Of a stretch of 64,000 nucleotides of DNA, positions 1-12,600 are shown in pieces. Origin of the DNA: Gigaspora margarita (Eukaryota; Glomeromycota; Glomeromycetes; Diversisporales; Gigasporaceae); contig WTPW01000934.1 of NCBI GenBank assembly GCA_009809945.1, positions 1 through 64,000 on the forward strand. Direction: 5' to 3'. The notes below the pieces were generated by a model. That model worked only from the letters and a program-made list of their open reading frames with translations. It ran no database searches and was not told the origin of the DNA. The translations under genes and the position numbers were made by a program. Within the stretch, counting starts at the first letter, position 1; the number at the start of each line of letters is the position of its first letter.

Positions 1-190
1 ATAGATATTAATCGATATATAACAGTTAATCATTTTATATCGATTAAAAAATAACGATATATATTGATTAACCAGTTAAAAATCGATATATATCTTAATC
101 GATATATATTATTTTTATATTAAATCATTATATATCTACAAATCGATTATAATCATAATTATTTAAAACGATATATAACGATTAACAGAT
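1..190. repeat. AT-rich array of ATCGATATAT-like words
   Basis: Irregular iterations of ATCGATATAT and ATCGATTA words. A similar patch lies at about 1715-1810. No coding potential is visible. Confidence 0.7.
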
Positions 191-199
191 CTTTGACCC

Positions 200-440
200 A
201 TCACAAATAAAAAAAAAACAGAGTTCAAAATCTCTTAAGCCCATTTGATCCATAAGCTACCATAGATTACAAAAATATATTTCACAAAAGGTATGAAAAA
301 AACTTAAAAAAAAAAAAAAAAAAAAGCCTGTTTCGACCTATTTTTACCTCCCCTTTCTTTTACTCTCCTCACTTTTTTTATTTTTTCTTTTTCTTTCTTT
401 TTTTTTACTTTTTTTTTCTTTTTCTTTTTTTTAATATTTC
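200..440 (-). repeat. Dispersed repeat with pyrimidine tail
   Basis: The stretch with CAGAGTTCAAA, CTTAAGCCCATTTGATCC and a poly-A/CT-rich tail is a diverged reverse complement of 23761-23910, which sits inside the hAT-type element at 23497-24639. The order of blocks is the same in both: CAGAGTTCAAA, GCCCATTTGATCC, ACAAAAATATAT, poly-A, then a CT-rich tract. This is one dispersed family in opposite orientations. No termini could be defined. Confidence 0.65.
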
Positions 441-1700
441 GAATACTTTCAAAATATTTTAGGATGATCTGTAACCTGGATCATATCAAGAACACGTTTG
501 ACTAATATTTTCAAAATGTTTTAATGATTTTTAATGATTGTACTACAAGATCAGATTAGATCTTTGTTTATTTTTTTTGTTTATAATTTCGATCTTCTAT
601 CAATTTTACATTGTTTTTCATTTTTCTTTTGTTTTTTTGGTTTTGTTTAGTTTTGTTTAGTTTTGTTTTGTTTTGTTTAGTTTTGTTTTGTTTTTTTTTT
701 ATTTTTTAATTTTTTTATTTTATTTCTACACTTTGCCACTAGCACTTTGCAAGAAATCCAGTGATGTTTCAGTACTTAGCGCAAGCTAACTTAGCCTTTT
801 GACACTTTGCAAGAACACACAACACCTTTCTCTAGCAATTTCAAAAGTTCAAAAATACAAGTTTTCGCAAGTTTTTGCAAGGTTTCGTTTTATTTATTTT
901 TTGTTTCATGTTTTTTGTTTTTGTTTTATTTTTATTAATTTATTTTATTCTGGCACTTTTGAAAACCTTTGACGATTTCTGAATTGCAAAACACGAACTC
1001 AAAATGGTGATTTGGGGCTCTGTTTATTTTTTATTTAGTTTGCTTACATTTTTGTTTTTTGTTTGTTTTTTTTTTTTACTTATTTTTTTTAATTTTATTT
1101 TATTTTATTATATTTATCCTTTACTTTTTCAGAACTTTGTATGAAAATAGCATAACTTTTCCAGCACTTTACAAGGACACCAATTCTAACATCTCTGGTA
1201 CTTTGCAGGAAGTCACGAATATGAACGAATATTATCAAATATAAGCTAATATGTGCAAAATATAAGTTTATTTTTTTCATTTTTGTTTTTTTTGTTATTT
1301 TTTTGGTTTGTTTTTTGTTTGTTTTATTTTACTTATTTTTTTAATTTTATTTTATTTTATTTATTTCTTACTTCTTTCAGAACTTTGCAAGAAAACGATC
1401 TAATTTTCTGGCACATTGCAAAAAGTAGCTAATATAAGCAAATATAAGCGAATATGAACGAATATAAGCAAATATGAGCAAATATAAGGAATATAATAGT
1501 TTACTTTTTTTGTTTTCATTTTTTTATTTTTTTGGTTTCGTTTTGACATTTTTTTATAATAATTCATAATAAAATATGTAATATTTTAAAATATAATAAT
1601 AATAAATAAAAAAATAAAATTTTATATTAAAAAATTGCGAAAACTTGCGAAAACCTGTAAAACATTTAAAAATTTGCAAAAAGCATGATTATGTGAATAT
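441..1700. other. T-rich low-complexity region with recurrent ACTTTGCAAGAA
   Basis: Long T and TTTTG tracts are punctuated by about seven diverged copies of a word like GCACTTTGCAAGAA (about 740, 800, 1130, 1165, 1198, 1380, 1412). Near 1432-1490 there is a short array of AATATAAGCAAAT-like 12-mers. Short reading frames here are low complexity and are not called. Confidence 0.5.
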
Positions 1701-1835
1701 AATAATTATTAATTGATATTATATTCGATATATATCGAATAATCATATATATATCGATTACTATCACTATCAATAGTAATTGACAGGAATAATGAATATT
1801 GATATATATCTATATATAAAATTTGCCAATAAAGT

Positions 1836-3530
1836 GATAATTGTTCCTTTTCCATATGCTAAAACCCAGCCTACTGAATAATTGATTGTAAATGCAATTA
1901 GTTGCAATTATTTTGAACTCAATTAATTGATTGGTAGCACATTTTATGTGAATCACTTGGATTTTATGTGCAGTTAATTATATTTATTTCGATCCATTAA
2001 AGATTTTTTTTTCTTTAATGAATAAGTGTTTTTAATATTTAATCAAAGATTTTACGAGTAAAAAAGTTGTATCATCCTTATTAAGAAATTAATAATGAAA
2101 AAAATGAAGAAGATTTGGTTAAAATTAAACACTCGAAAGCTTTACTTATTTCTTTATTTTTTTTGAGTCTTATCTTTTTTTGGTTGTATTAATTGTATTA
2201 ATTTTTTTTAGACTTTTTAGTGATCAAAACTGCACTATGTAGCGACCAAAACCTGCTATCAAGACTTGCATTATATAATATTAAAGACTTGTAGCGATCA
2301 AGCAATAATTGTTCCTTTTCCACATGCCGAAACCCAGGCCTACTAAATAATTAATTGTAGACACAATTAATTGCAATTATTTTGAACTCAAGCGCATTGG
2401 TTATGTGAATTGCTTGGATTTTAAGTGCAGTTAAACGTTAATTATATTTATTTCAATCTATTTAAGATTTTTTTTCTTAATGAATAAGCGTTTTTAATAT
2501 TTGATCAAAGATTTCACGAGCGAACAAGTTGTATTATTCATATTAAAAAATAAATAATAAAAAAAATGAAAAAGATTTGGTTAAAATTAAACATTCAAAA
2601 GCTTTACTTATTTTTTTACATGTATTTATTTTTTTTTTGAGTTTATCTTTTTCGATTGAATTAATTGTATTAATTTTTTTTTTAAACTTTTTAGTGATCA
2701 AGACTGAACTATGTAGTAATCAAAACCTGTAATCAAGACTTGCATTATATAATATTAAAGACCTGTGGCGATCAAGCAATATTTGTTCCTTTTTCATATG
2801 CCGAAACCCCAGATCTACCAAATAATTGATTGTAAAGGCAATTATTTTGAACTCAATTAATTGATTGGTAGCACATTTTATGTGAATTGATCGGATTTTA
2901 TATGCAGTTAATTATATTTATTTCGATCCATTTAAAGATTTTTTTCCTTTAACAACTAAGCGTTTTTAATATTTGATCAAAGATTTCATGAGTGAAAAAG
3001 TTGTATCAACCTTATTTAGAAATTAATAATGAAAAAATGAAGAAGTTTTGGTTAAAATTAAACACTCGAAAGCTTTACTTATTTCTTTATTTTTTTTGAG
3101 TCTTATCATTTTTCGGTTGTATTAATTGTATTAATTTTTTTTAGACTTTTTAGTGATCAAGACTGCACTATGTAGCAACCAAACCTGTGATCAAGTCTTG
3201 CATTATATAATATTAAAGACCTGTAGCGATCATGCAATAATTGTTCCTTTTTCATGTGCCAAAATCCAGGCCTCCGAATAATTGATTGTAGACACAATTA
3301 ATTGCAATTATTTTGAACTCAAGCACATTGGTTATGTGAATCACTTGGATTTTAAGTACAGTTAAACATTAATTATATTTATTTCGATCTATTAAAGAAT
3401 TTTTTTTTTAACGAATAAGCATTTTTAATATTTGACCAAAGATTTTACGAGTGAAAAAGTTGTATTATTCCATATTAAGAAATTAATAATAAAAATAAAT
3501 TTGTTTAAAATTAAACATTCGAAAGCTTAT
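1836..3530. repeat. Tandem repeat of about 470 bp, four copies, in A-B-A-B arrangement
   Basis: Copies begin with AATAATTGTTCCTTTT or a close variant at about 1836, 2304, 2778 and 3236; the last is truncated near 3530. Copies 1 and 3 share a variant (GATTGGTAGCACATTTTATG) that copies 2 and 4 replace with CAAGCRCATTGGTTATGTG. The array therefore looks like a duplicated dimer of about 940 bp. A diverged fragment of the same sequence occurs at about 57790-57880. No coding is seen. Confidence 0.8.
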
Positions 3531-5058
3531 TTAATTTCTTTCTTTTTATATGAATTAGTATAATTAATATGATGTTATTTGATAGTATTGCATAATTAGG
3601 TCACAATTAGGTGCAAAAATTTATAAGTAATCGGGCTTATATAATTTCTAATCAAATAACTCAATAATGCAATTTCATATAAATAATTGGTTCAAATTTT
3701 ATTTAACATTATCACTCATGCTATAGTTACTGAAATTGCTCATATGATCACTGGCTCACATCTTTTTGCAAAGCGGTTACAATTAGGACTCAACGAATAT
3801 GTGATAAAAATCAATTCAAATATAATGAATAAAAAAAAAAGGTGCATGAAGTCGAGGCACTATATGATTTAGGAGGGCTGAATTGCTAAATAACGTCTCT
3901 GAACATTATTTTGCACTTATACAGTATGAAGGCAAACTTAGAGATTTTCTTTCTTACTGGTCTAAAATATTTAATATCCTTCTACTAAAAAATAGATTTA
4001 TTATTATTTTCATTTTACATGACTTAAACAGTACCATTATTCAATGAAAACATAAAACTATATTCATAAACAATTAAACTGATTTATCTCAACTGATTGG
4101 ATTATTAGAGGTAAACCTATTTCTGGCCCATGAAGAAGTAACTTAAATTCGTATTGAAAATGGTTTATACTGACTGATAGAGTTATAACCACCAAGAACC
4201 AAGAATTCATCAATACTTTAACTATAGCGAGACATTTTTTTATTACATAATTTCTCTTGTGCTATTTAAATAGATTGATTAAACAAAAAGATAGTAGGTA
4301 GTAAACTGAAAATAAAAATAAATAAATAAACAAACAAAAAAAAAACCAACTCGCAATCAAAACAAATCTGAAGCAAAATGTCTTTAAGTAAAGAAAACTT
4401 TTGAAATTACTTGCTGATCTAGAAAAAAAAGAATATGTTAGAATATCACTTTACAAAGTATATAATATTTATTAATCATAATAAACCCAACCTTTATGGC
4501 ATGATGCAAATGATGCAACTTTATTTCCTTGTAGAGCATTCATTATGAAGCTATCTATTTAATAAAATAATTTACTAATACTTAGATTTTATTAGTTTGC
4601 TTATACACGAAGTTTTGGGTTTTTATAGTGCCTCACTATATAAATTGTTCTCTATGCTGTTGCTATATACTGTACATATATATACTATAGAGCTATTTTT
4701 ACCAATGATAATCAAAGATTACTTTATTTAATTTTTTTACACTTCACATTTCAACACTTTAGCATTTTCACAAATTTATTTTGGGCCATAAGCTTTTATA
4801 AACCTCTTATACTGGCATTTTATATTTGTAAACAACCTAGATGATATATGATATACCCATTAAAAGACCTAGGATCTAATAAGATTTAATACAAAGTATC
4901 TAACAAAAATAAAACCTGAGTATGTAATGATTAGCAAGTATACATAATAGTAATAAATTGATATTTATTTATTTTAAAATAAAAACTAATTTAAGAAAAT
5001 TTAAATTTATATTTATAAACTTATATTTATAATATAATATTTGTAATAATAAATTTAT
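3531..5058. other. AT-rich intergenic DNA, nothing recognised
   Basis: No convincing exon, RNA gene or bounded element. A short frame starting at 3687 has no recognisable features. Confidence 0.5.
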
Positions 5059-7838
5059 CTAATTATTCGATTCTTTATGAATACCTAATGATTTTTCTTT
5101 TTCTATATTAGCTAACTCTTGAGCATGAAGGTTAGCTAATTTGGTTTGTTTTTCAATATCTAAAACTTCCTTTTGATGTTGAAATTCATAATCTATTAGT
5201 TCAAGCTTTATTAACTTTTCTCTTTTGGCAATTTCAATATTAAGATTATTTAATTCTTCATTATTTGTATTGGTATTAGAATTTGATGAACTTTGCTTAT
5301 TTGTAGATCCATGTTTTTTGCGTTTTGAATTTTCTAAAAATATAATTATAATTAAATTATATATTAATTATAATTAAATATAAGAATTTCTATTTGTACT
5401 TTGATAGAATAATACCCAAATATAAGAAAAAATTAGTAATATTTTAAAAAAACCAATAAATTGCTCTAAATAAAAATACTTAATGTCTAATTTTATTTAT
5501 ATATATTTTTTCTTATACTGGGTACTATACCTATAAATATTTTTAAAAAATTTTTAAATATATTATATTAATAAAATTATTATAATACCTAATCGTTTAA
5601 TAGTTTTAGTAGCTTTGGCTATAGGTCCTGATGAATGCCCAGTTTTGGGAATATTATATTTATCCTGATATTCACAAATAACAAAACAATGATCATCTAA
5701 ACATTTTTCTCTAGAAATTATAAAAAATTTTGTTACATTTTTTTAATAAAATTAAAACAAAATAATAATAATAAAATTTCAAACTTTTTGATTGCTAGTA
5801 ATAAGCTCATTTGAACTCCTTCATGATTTGCATCAGCATGAGCAGATTCTGCAGTATTTGTATTTTCTCTAGCACTTCACCAATCTTCTTCAGAAATATT
5901 TGAGTAATGAAAATTTAAAGATGCTAAACACTACAATTTTGAATAATAATTTTTCCAATCTATAAGTATAAAAATTAAATTAATATAAATATATCATATA
6001 TGTATAGTTGATTTTTATAAATATATATAAATCGATTAAGCAATTAAGTATTTTTAATTAACCTAATGCACCATTTTCTTCTGATTCAGAAAATTTTTTA
6101 AATATAACTTCTACTTGATCTTTATTAGTGACTAACAGGTCATACATTAGATCTTTTAAATATTTTGATAGTTTTGATTTAAAAATATTTCTATTTAAAT
6201 AGTTAATTGATTATTAGATATGTATATTAAAAATAAAATAAGAAAGCTTTATTAATTTGAGTTAAAATTTATTAGAATTTTACTAATACTATTAATTTTT
6301 AGTATATAAATATTATAATCTATCACTATTGAATAATTTTAAATAAAAATAAAAATTTTAAATAAAATAATCATAAAATTTTTAAATATACTTTCCTTTT
6401 ATAATAAACATGGCATGATTTAAAAATATATGTTAAATGAGTTTCTCCATCTTTTGTTGGATCTAAATCTGCAAGTGCTAATCCAAGACCATTTGCTTGT
6501 GCATTGTCTAAGTCACCAAGGATAACCCTCCAACCATTATTGTGAATATGTTGAATTTGGACTGTTTGATTACAAAGTTCATTTATAGTTTCAAATATGG
6601 CCTTAAATATACAATAATAGGCATTTGTAGTTGCAATATATGTAAATATTCTTGCATATGTAAATACTAAAAATATTAAAATTGGTATAATTAATATGTA
6701 TAGCTTTATAAATATATAAAAGAAAATTTATTAATTTATAATCTAAAAACACAGGTATATATTAATTTATTGTTTATATAGTATATAAATTAATTGTTTA
6801 AAACAAAAAATAATCTATTTAATATTAAAGCTAAGGTTAGAATTGAAAATAACTATAGTTTATACTAAAGTTTTGCAAAAAAAGTTTTTTGATTAAACTT
6901 TCAATATGTTTTATTATATATAAACATACCCATATATATATTGTAGTATAAAAATTAAATTTTACTTAACTAATATTATGATCTATATCAAATTCATTAA
7001 ATTCAAATTCATTAATTTTTCCATGAACACGTTTGAATGTTAAGTCAATTTGAAAATATTGGGCATGCAAAAGCTTTGTCACCATATTTTTATTCATACA
7101 TAATACAAAAACATGTCCATCTTCAAAAAATACTATATATATTTTATTAAATTAATTATTAGTATAAATATTTAATTAATTTACTAATAATTATTTTACT
7201 AATAGCTTATTTAGCTAATATTATACAATAATTAAATATTAACTTTATATAAAATTGGCTAAATTAACTATTAGTAAGTAATATTAATTATAAGAAAATT
7301 CTATTATTATCTGGGTTAAAGTCACTTGATGTAATTAATATACTATGTAATATAATTTTATATAATATTTTAAAATTTATATACTCTAACTACTAATTAA
7401 TTTATAGAATTTTTAGTTTGTTATAGTTATATAATATAATAGAAATTATATATTAGATAACTTAAATCCAAGTAAAAATAGAATTTTCTTTAATTATATA
7501 TAAATACTATTAAAAAAAAATAAACTTCAAACTTTTAATATATTTTGTTCGAATACAATATATTATATTAAATAAATTTTATTCAATACAAAATATAAAA
7601 GCTCTAAGTTTTATTTTTTATTAACAATACTTAGAGTAATAAATTTATTATTTTTTTACTTACCAATTCTTTGAGCATATTCATGTATATTATCCAAATT
7701 AGAAGAAAATGCATGAACTAGTCCTAATAATTCTTGACCATGTGAATAAATTTTATTTTGAACTTGAGCAACAAAATACTGAAGATGATCCAAATTATTT
7801 AGAGATGCATGAATCTCTAGTAATAAATTATTTCCAAA

Positions 7839-8339
7839 TAGTGATACAGGTTGACCCCAGCCCAATGGCTGGGTTGATGGGTGGGTCAACCCTCGGCCTG
7901 CACCTTTGTGGACCAGGCTGGTTGGTAAGATAAGTGTTAGAATCAATTCTCTTCTAAAGCATATTTCTTGTTAGGGATTAAATAAAAATGGGCTAGTCTT
8001 TTACAATAGTATAAAAGAATTGGCTTATTTAGGTGATAAACTGGCAAATAGCGATTATAATCTAAATATCAAAATGTTCGGAGGCATAGACAATCAATCA
8101 ACATAAAATACTGCATGCTGGAATTTTTTCAAGGACAAAAAGAATAAAAATTAAATAATTTAATATTACTAGAATCGACAAAAAACTATCTGATGGCCTT
8201 TTACACGTTTAATATAGATAAATATTAACTGATTCTAATCAGAAAAAATTACACTAGCAAAAGGTCAGCCCGGTCGACCAGCCTGAGCTTTTTAGAGATT
8301 GGCCTCAGCCCACGATTTTTTTATCAACCCGTATCACTA
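7839..8339. mobile_element. hAT-type non-autonomous element, 501 bp, in MULE exon 6
   Basis: The ends are TAGTGATACAGGTTGA and, inverted, TAGTGATACGGGTTGA (one mismatch). They are flanked by a perfect 8-bp duplication TTTCCAAA (7831-7838 and 8340-8347). Removing the element and one duplication rejoins the surrounding exon in frame. The subterminal region is built from GGGTTGA/TCAACCC words. No transposase is encoded. The TAGTG end and 8-bp duplication are hAT hallmarks. Confidence 0.93.
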
Positions 8340-10121
8340 TTTCCAAAACAACTTTTAATTAAATTTCCTAATATTAATATATATATAATTTAATATTTTA
8401 TTTATTATTTAAAAAAGAAAAATATATTATAATGAAATTAATATTTTTGATTATAGTACATAATAAAACAATCAAAATTAAATTATTTAGTATTTTCTAA
8501 TTTAAAAATTAGTATAAATACCTGATATTAACTTTTGCGGAGTAACATGCTCTAAATCTCTTGAGGCTGTTTCAATTAAACTTTTAAGTCAATTTTGAAT
8601 AGCTTCTGGAACATGACTTGGTGGGGGTGGTGGGTGGGTGTACTCTCCTATACAAACCAATACTACAAAGGGACATTCTATTAAATCAACAGGTGTAAAC
8701 TGGTAAAATTTAACTTCACATAACATATTTTCTAACTGTGCTTTGTAAGGTTGATTGTGTTTATCAAGATGAGGAAATGCTTTTAAAAAAATTTTTAAAT
8801 TTATTAAATTGAATATTTTATAATTATTATCTTAAATAATTTAAAAAGAGCAAATTAAAAATTTTTTATAAATTTTTTAAAGTATATAATATTGATTATG
8901 CATCGATTAATATTATAAAATTGTCCAATTGGGCAAATATTTGGCTAATAGTGCTATGTAGTAGCACATGTCAGCCAATCATTTGCCTAATTGAACAATT
9001 TGTAATATTAATAAATGCATAATCAATATTACATACAAACATACTTATAACAAAATTTTTTTTGTGTTGTATTAGATAAAACAGTACAACATTTGTCTTG
9101 AATTAATAAGCAGTCAAATGATTCTCCATTCAAAAGACATCGAATAATATTAATATCACATGATTCTGGTATTGGAATAAATCTATGCCAGCTATCTCCA
9201 TTCGACCATAAACTATATCCAATAAAATAACCCTCTTTGTATTGTAAAATTTGTGATGCCCAATTGTTATTTTGACTAGAATTATTTCTATATTGTATTA
9301 AGGTATTTTCTTTAATTTTTCTTAAAACTAATAAACCAGCACATGTACCATTAGATGAAGTTTTTGGACATGGCTTTTTAATTATAGCAAGATAAAATCT
9401 AAATGTATTTTATGAATTAAATAAATATAGTACATATATAAATTAACTATAAATTCCTGAAAATACTATATTCCTGTAGTAATTAAATTAATTAAAAATT
9501 ATACATACGCAAGTGCGTTTGTATAAATTGATCAGTTTGATACTTCATCTTTAATCATTTTAAAAACATCTGAATCAAAGTCAACATTACAATGTTTTGC
9601 TGATTTGATTTGGTTATCAATATGAGGGCAAATTGTAATACCTTGGCATTTTTTTTGATTTTTAGTTATATAAATATTGCTAAAAAAAGGACATTTAACT
9701 TTTGATTAACTACTAGAACCTAAACTATATTGAATCTAAATAAAATTATTAATATTAATTAAATATATTTACTAAAATATATTTTAACTATAACAACTAT
9801 TATAATTTATTAATTAGAATTAATTCTTACATTATGAAATACTGTATACACTTTTTGTTTTAATGATTCGTTAATTTTTTTTTGGTTTGTAATTGTTCTT
9901 GAGTTAAATCTTGTTTTTGAGTTAATTCTTGTTTTTGATTATTATTGATATAATCTCCTAGATTTAATACATTATAAATCATAGCAAAACCTGATAGTCC
10001 TTGGCTATTTTGAGAGCTTGTTGAAGGATATTCAACTGAAACTGTAGAATAGTACATATTATTAGCATTAACTGCTAAATTTGATGTAAAATGTATGATG
10101 GTTTCTTCACTATCTTCTTCA

Positions 10122-10302
10122 TAGAGGTTGGAACCGGTTTTAACAATTCGGGTTTATCACATCAAAATTCGGGTTTATCACACAAAAATTTGGGTTTATC
10201 ACATCAATTACTAATAATTTATGTGATAAACCTGAATTTTTGTGTGATAAACCGAATTTTGATGTGATAAACCTGAATTTTTAAAACCGGTTCCAACCTC
10301 TA
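10122..10302. mobile_element. hAT-type MITE, 181 bp, in MULE exon 2
   Basis: A near-perfect palindrome with ends TAGAGGTTGGAACCGG, flanked by a perfect 8-bp duplication CTTCTTCA (10114-10121 and 10303-10310). Each arm carries three copies of a word like TTCGGGTTTATCACA. Removing it with one duplication restores the exon frame exactly, giving a run of acidic codons. A hairpin with a related GGAACC-type end lies at about 27677-27760. Confidence 0.95.
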
Positions 10303-10487
10303 CTTCTTCATTCTCATCATTTATATCTTTGTTAAAATTTGTCTAAATTAAATAATTTTTTAATAAATAAATAAATAAATAAATATTATAAAAACTTTCT
10401 TTTATAAATCTGTTTAAATAAATATTAAATTGATACTACTTCTTGTTCGATATCAAATTCAAATTCTTCTTCAGATAATATTTCCAT

Positions 10488-10849
10488 AATTGATATTAAA
10501 AAAATTTTAATTTAGTATATAATTAATAAAATTATATTCTAATATATCTAAGAAGGCAAATTGGGCCACCAACAAAAACATACACAACCACACAACAAAA
10601 CCAAGAGATAAAATGAAAAGAAAAAAGATTTGGCAAGATAAGGTGTATTGGTTTGTTACAGGCAAGGGTAGACAAATATAAAAAGTGCAGATTTTATAAA
10701 TCACAAGATATAGGTTTTATAAAGAAAGTATTTGAACTTTTTATTTAAACTTTTTTTTTGATGCCTTTACAACTTGTGCAAAATGTCATCTTATTTATAA
10801 GAAAATCAAGAGAAGAAAAAAAAAAGAAAAAGAAAAAAATCTCTATCAT
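10488..10849. other. Upstream flank of the MULE pseudogene
   Basis: AT-rich with A-runs. It would contain the promoter of the minus-strand transposase gene, but no specific element stands out. Confidence 0.4.
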
Positions 10850-11141
10850 AGTCATCATTTCATCATGTCATTCTATGAACTTTAATGCAAAATACTATTA
10901 TCATTGCGAATATGATGACGTACACCAAATTTGTCCTTTCTATTTATTTATATATACTAACAAACATCAACATCACTGCTTCTTTGGGCTTTGCTTGGTC
11001 TGGTGAGCTAAGCTTTCCACAGGTCTACTCCATGCACCCCCATATTCTTTTATTTGGTGCCAAGGTATTGGGTTCCAGTCCAACCTTCTTATTCATATTC
11101 GTTCATAGTTCTTCAGCACTTTCTTCTAATTCTCTCGAAGT

Positions 11142-11548
11142 ATTGTAGGGCTTTTTGGGGCTGCTTAAAGCAAATAATAAAAATAAATGTTTTAAATAAA
11201 TTTATATTTATTTTTTGTATATATTATTCATATGCATTAATTAATTTATTATATATATCTTGTGTATGCTATATATCAATCGCACTGATGTATACTATAT
11301 ATCTCCTTAAAGAATTCAATATGCATCCAACAATTTATTGTATGCGGCATGCAATAAATTGTTGATGCATGTTGAATTCTTTAAGGAGATATATAGTATA
11401 CATCAGTGTGATTGATATATAGCATACACAAGATATATATAATAAATTAATTAATGCATGAGAATAATATATATAGAAAATAAATATAAATTTATTTAAA
11501 ACATTTATTTTTATCATTTGCTTTAAGCAGCCCTGAAAAGCCCACAAT
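11142..11548. repeat. Palindrome, arms about 200 bp, centre near 11345
   Basis: The left arm starts ATTGTAGGGCTTTTTGGGGC and the right arm ends with its diverged complement (GCCCTGAAAAGCCCACAAT). The arms run through TTAAAGCAAATAATAAAAAT and GAATTC. This is a foldback-type structure. Confidence 0.85.
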
Positions 11549-11622
11549 TAGAGCTTAATTCGAATAATATTCAAATAATTTAGATTAAAAAATGTTTTAT
11601 TCAAATATTTGCCAAATGAAAT

Positions 11623-11768
11623 GAGTGAAACCCATGCTAAATTTCACTATGCAGATCACATGAGGGTGAAATCCATGTTAATATATAAACCACACTATGC
11701 TAATACAGATTTTATCCAAACCCTATAATCAAAATGGGTTTTACTTGAAACCAGCATGGGTTTCACTC
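11623..11768. mobile_element. Small MITE-like module, 146 bp
   Basis: Perfect 16-bp inverted ends GAGTGAAACCCATGCT. Related copies lie at about 12435-12590 and, reversed, at 20927-21076. All three share the core ATGCAGATCACATGAGGGT. In other copies the ends read YAGAGTGAAA, which would suit a hAT-like terminus, but no clear target duplication was found. Confidence 0.65.
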
Positions 11769-12036
11769 TGTCATAATATAATTATTCAAATAAATATAGT
11801 TATTTGAATAACTATATTTATTGATTTCATCATATCATCCTACGAACTTTAATGCAAAACACTATTATCATCGCAAATATGATGATATACATATGGCCAC
11901 AAACAATTCTACCTCATATTTGTCCTTTTCTATTTATTTATATTTACTAACAAACATCAATATCAGGTCCTAGTCCAACCTTTTTATTCATATTTGTTTA
12001 TAGTCCCTCAGCACTTTCTTCTAATTCTCTTGAAGT

Positions 12037-12367
12037 ATTGTGGAGCTTTTCGGAGCTGCTTAAAGCAAATGATAAAAATAAGTGTTTTAAATACATTCAT
12101 ATTTATTTTCTGTGTATATTATTCACATGCATTGATTAATTTATTATATATATCTTGTGTATGCTATACATCAATCACACTGATATATGCTATACATCTT
12201 TTTGAATTCTTTAAATATGCATCATTGTGATTGATGTATAGCATACACAATATATATATAATAAATTAATGCATGTGAATAATATATACAGAATAAAATA
12301 AATATGAACGTATTTAAACCATTTATTTTTATCATTTGCTTTAAGCAGCCCCAAAAAGCCCTACAAT
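12037..12367. repeat. Second copy of the palindrome, arms about 165 bp
   Basis: Diverged copy of the palindrome at 11142-11548, centre near 12202, with arm ends ATTGTGGAGC and GCCCTACAAT. It is shortened near the loop. Confidence 0.8.
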
Positions 12368-12600
12368 TAGAGCTTACTAATTTTCTATTCGAATAATATT
12401 TGAATAATTTAGGTTTATTCAAATATTTGCCGAATAATACAAAGTGAAACCCATGCTGAATTTCGCTATGCAGATCACATGAGGGTAAAATTCATGTTAA
12501 CATATAAAACATACTATGCTAATACAGATTTCGCTCAAACCCTATGATTAAAGCAGGTTTTACTTGAATCTAGCACGGATTTCACTCTGACATTCAAATA

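Larger units (their letters stand above)
5059..10487 (-). pseudogene. MULE-like transposase pseudogene, 12 exons, interrupted by two hAT-type insertions
   Basis: Exons were rebuilt by splice signals and phase: 10487-10440, 10342-9831, 9735-9509, 9398-9037, 8779-8522, 8367-7664, 7132-6971, 6666-6396, 6190-6063, 5959-5785, 5710-5589, 5333-5059. All phases agree. Without the two insertions the exons total 2546 nt; with one base restored in the A-run at 9875-9883 the total is 849 codons including stop. The product resembles MULE-type transposases. It has Cys/His-rich N-terminal blocks, a proline run (HPPPPPSHVP), QIDLTFKRVHG with a likely first catalytic Asp, then ILGDLDNAQ and SCHVYYKRNI, matching the C-x2-H/RN signature after the second Asp. 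The C-terminus is a charged coiled-coil-like tail. It is dead: in-frame stops at 9706-9708, 9532-9534, 8589-8591, 5931-5933 and 5877-5879, the A-run frameshift, and a donor mutated from GT to GA at 6395-6394. Family assignment is from motif recall; the exon structure is read directly. Confidence 0.85.
10850..12600. repeat. Two tandem copies of a palindrome-bearing repeat
   Basis: The unit at about 10850-11775 recurs at about 11824-12600. In the same order it contains a 5' block (CATTTCATCATGTCATTCTA-like), a block ending CTCTYGAAGTATTGT, a long palindrome, and a 3' block with AGTGAAACCCATGCT. Short ATG frames in the palindromes mirror each other on both strands and are not genes. Confidence 0.8.

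Noticed and set aside
1059..1280. Two overlapping 61-codon frames
   Set aside because: T-rich low complexity, opposite strands, no protein-like composition.
11054..12422. Short frames of 66-103 codons
   Set aside because: They are mirror translations of the arms of two related palindromes.
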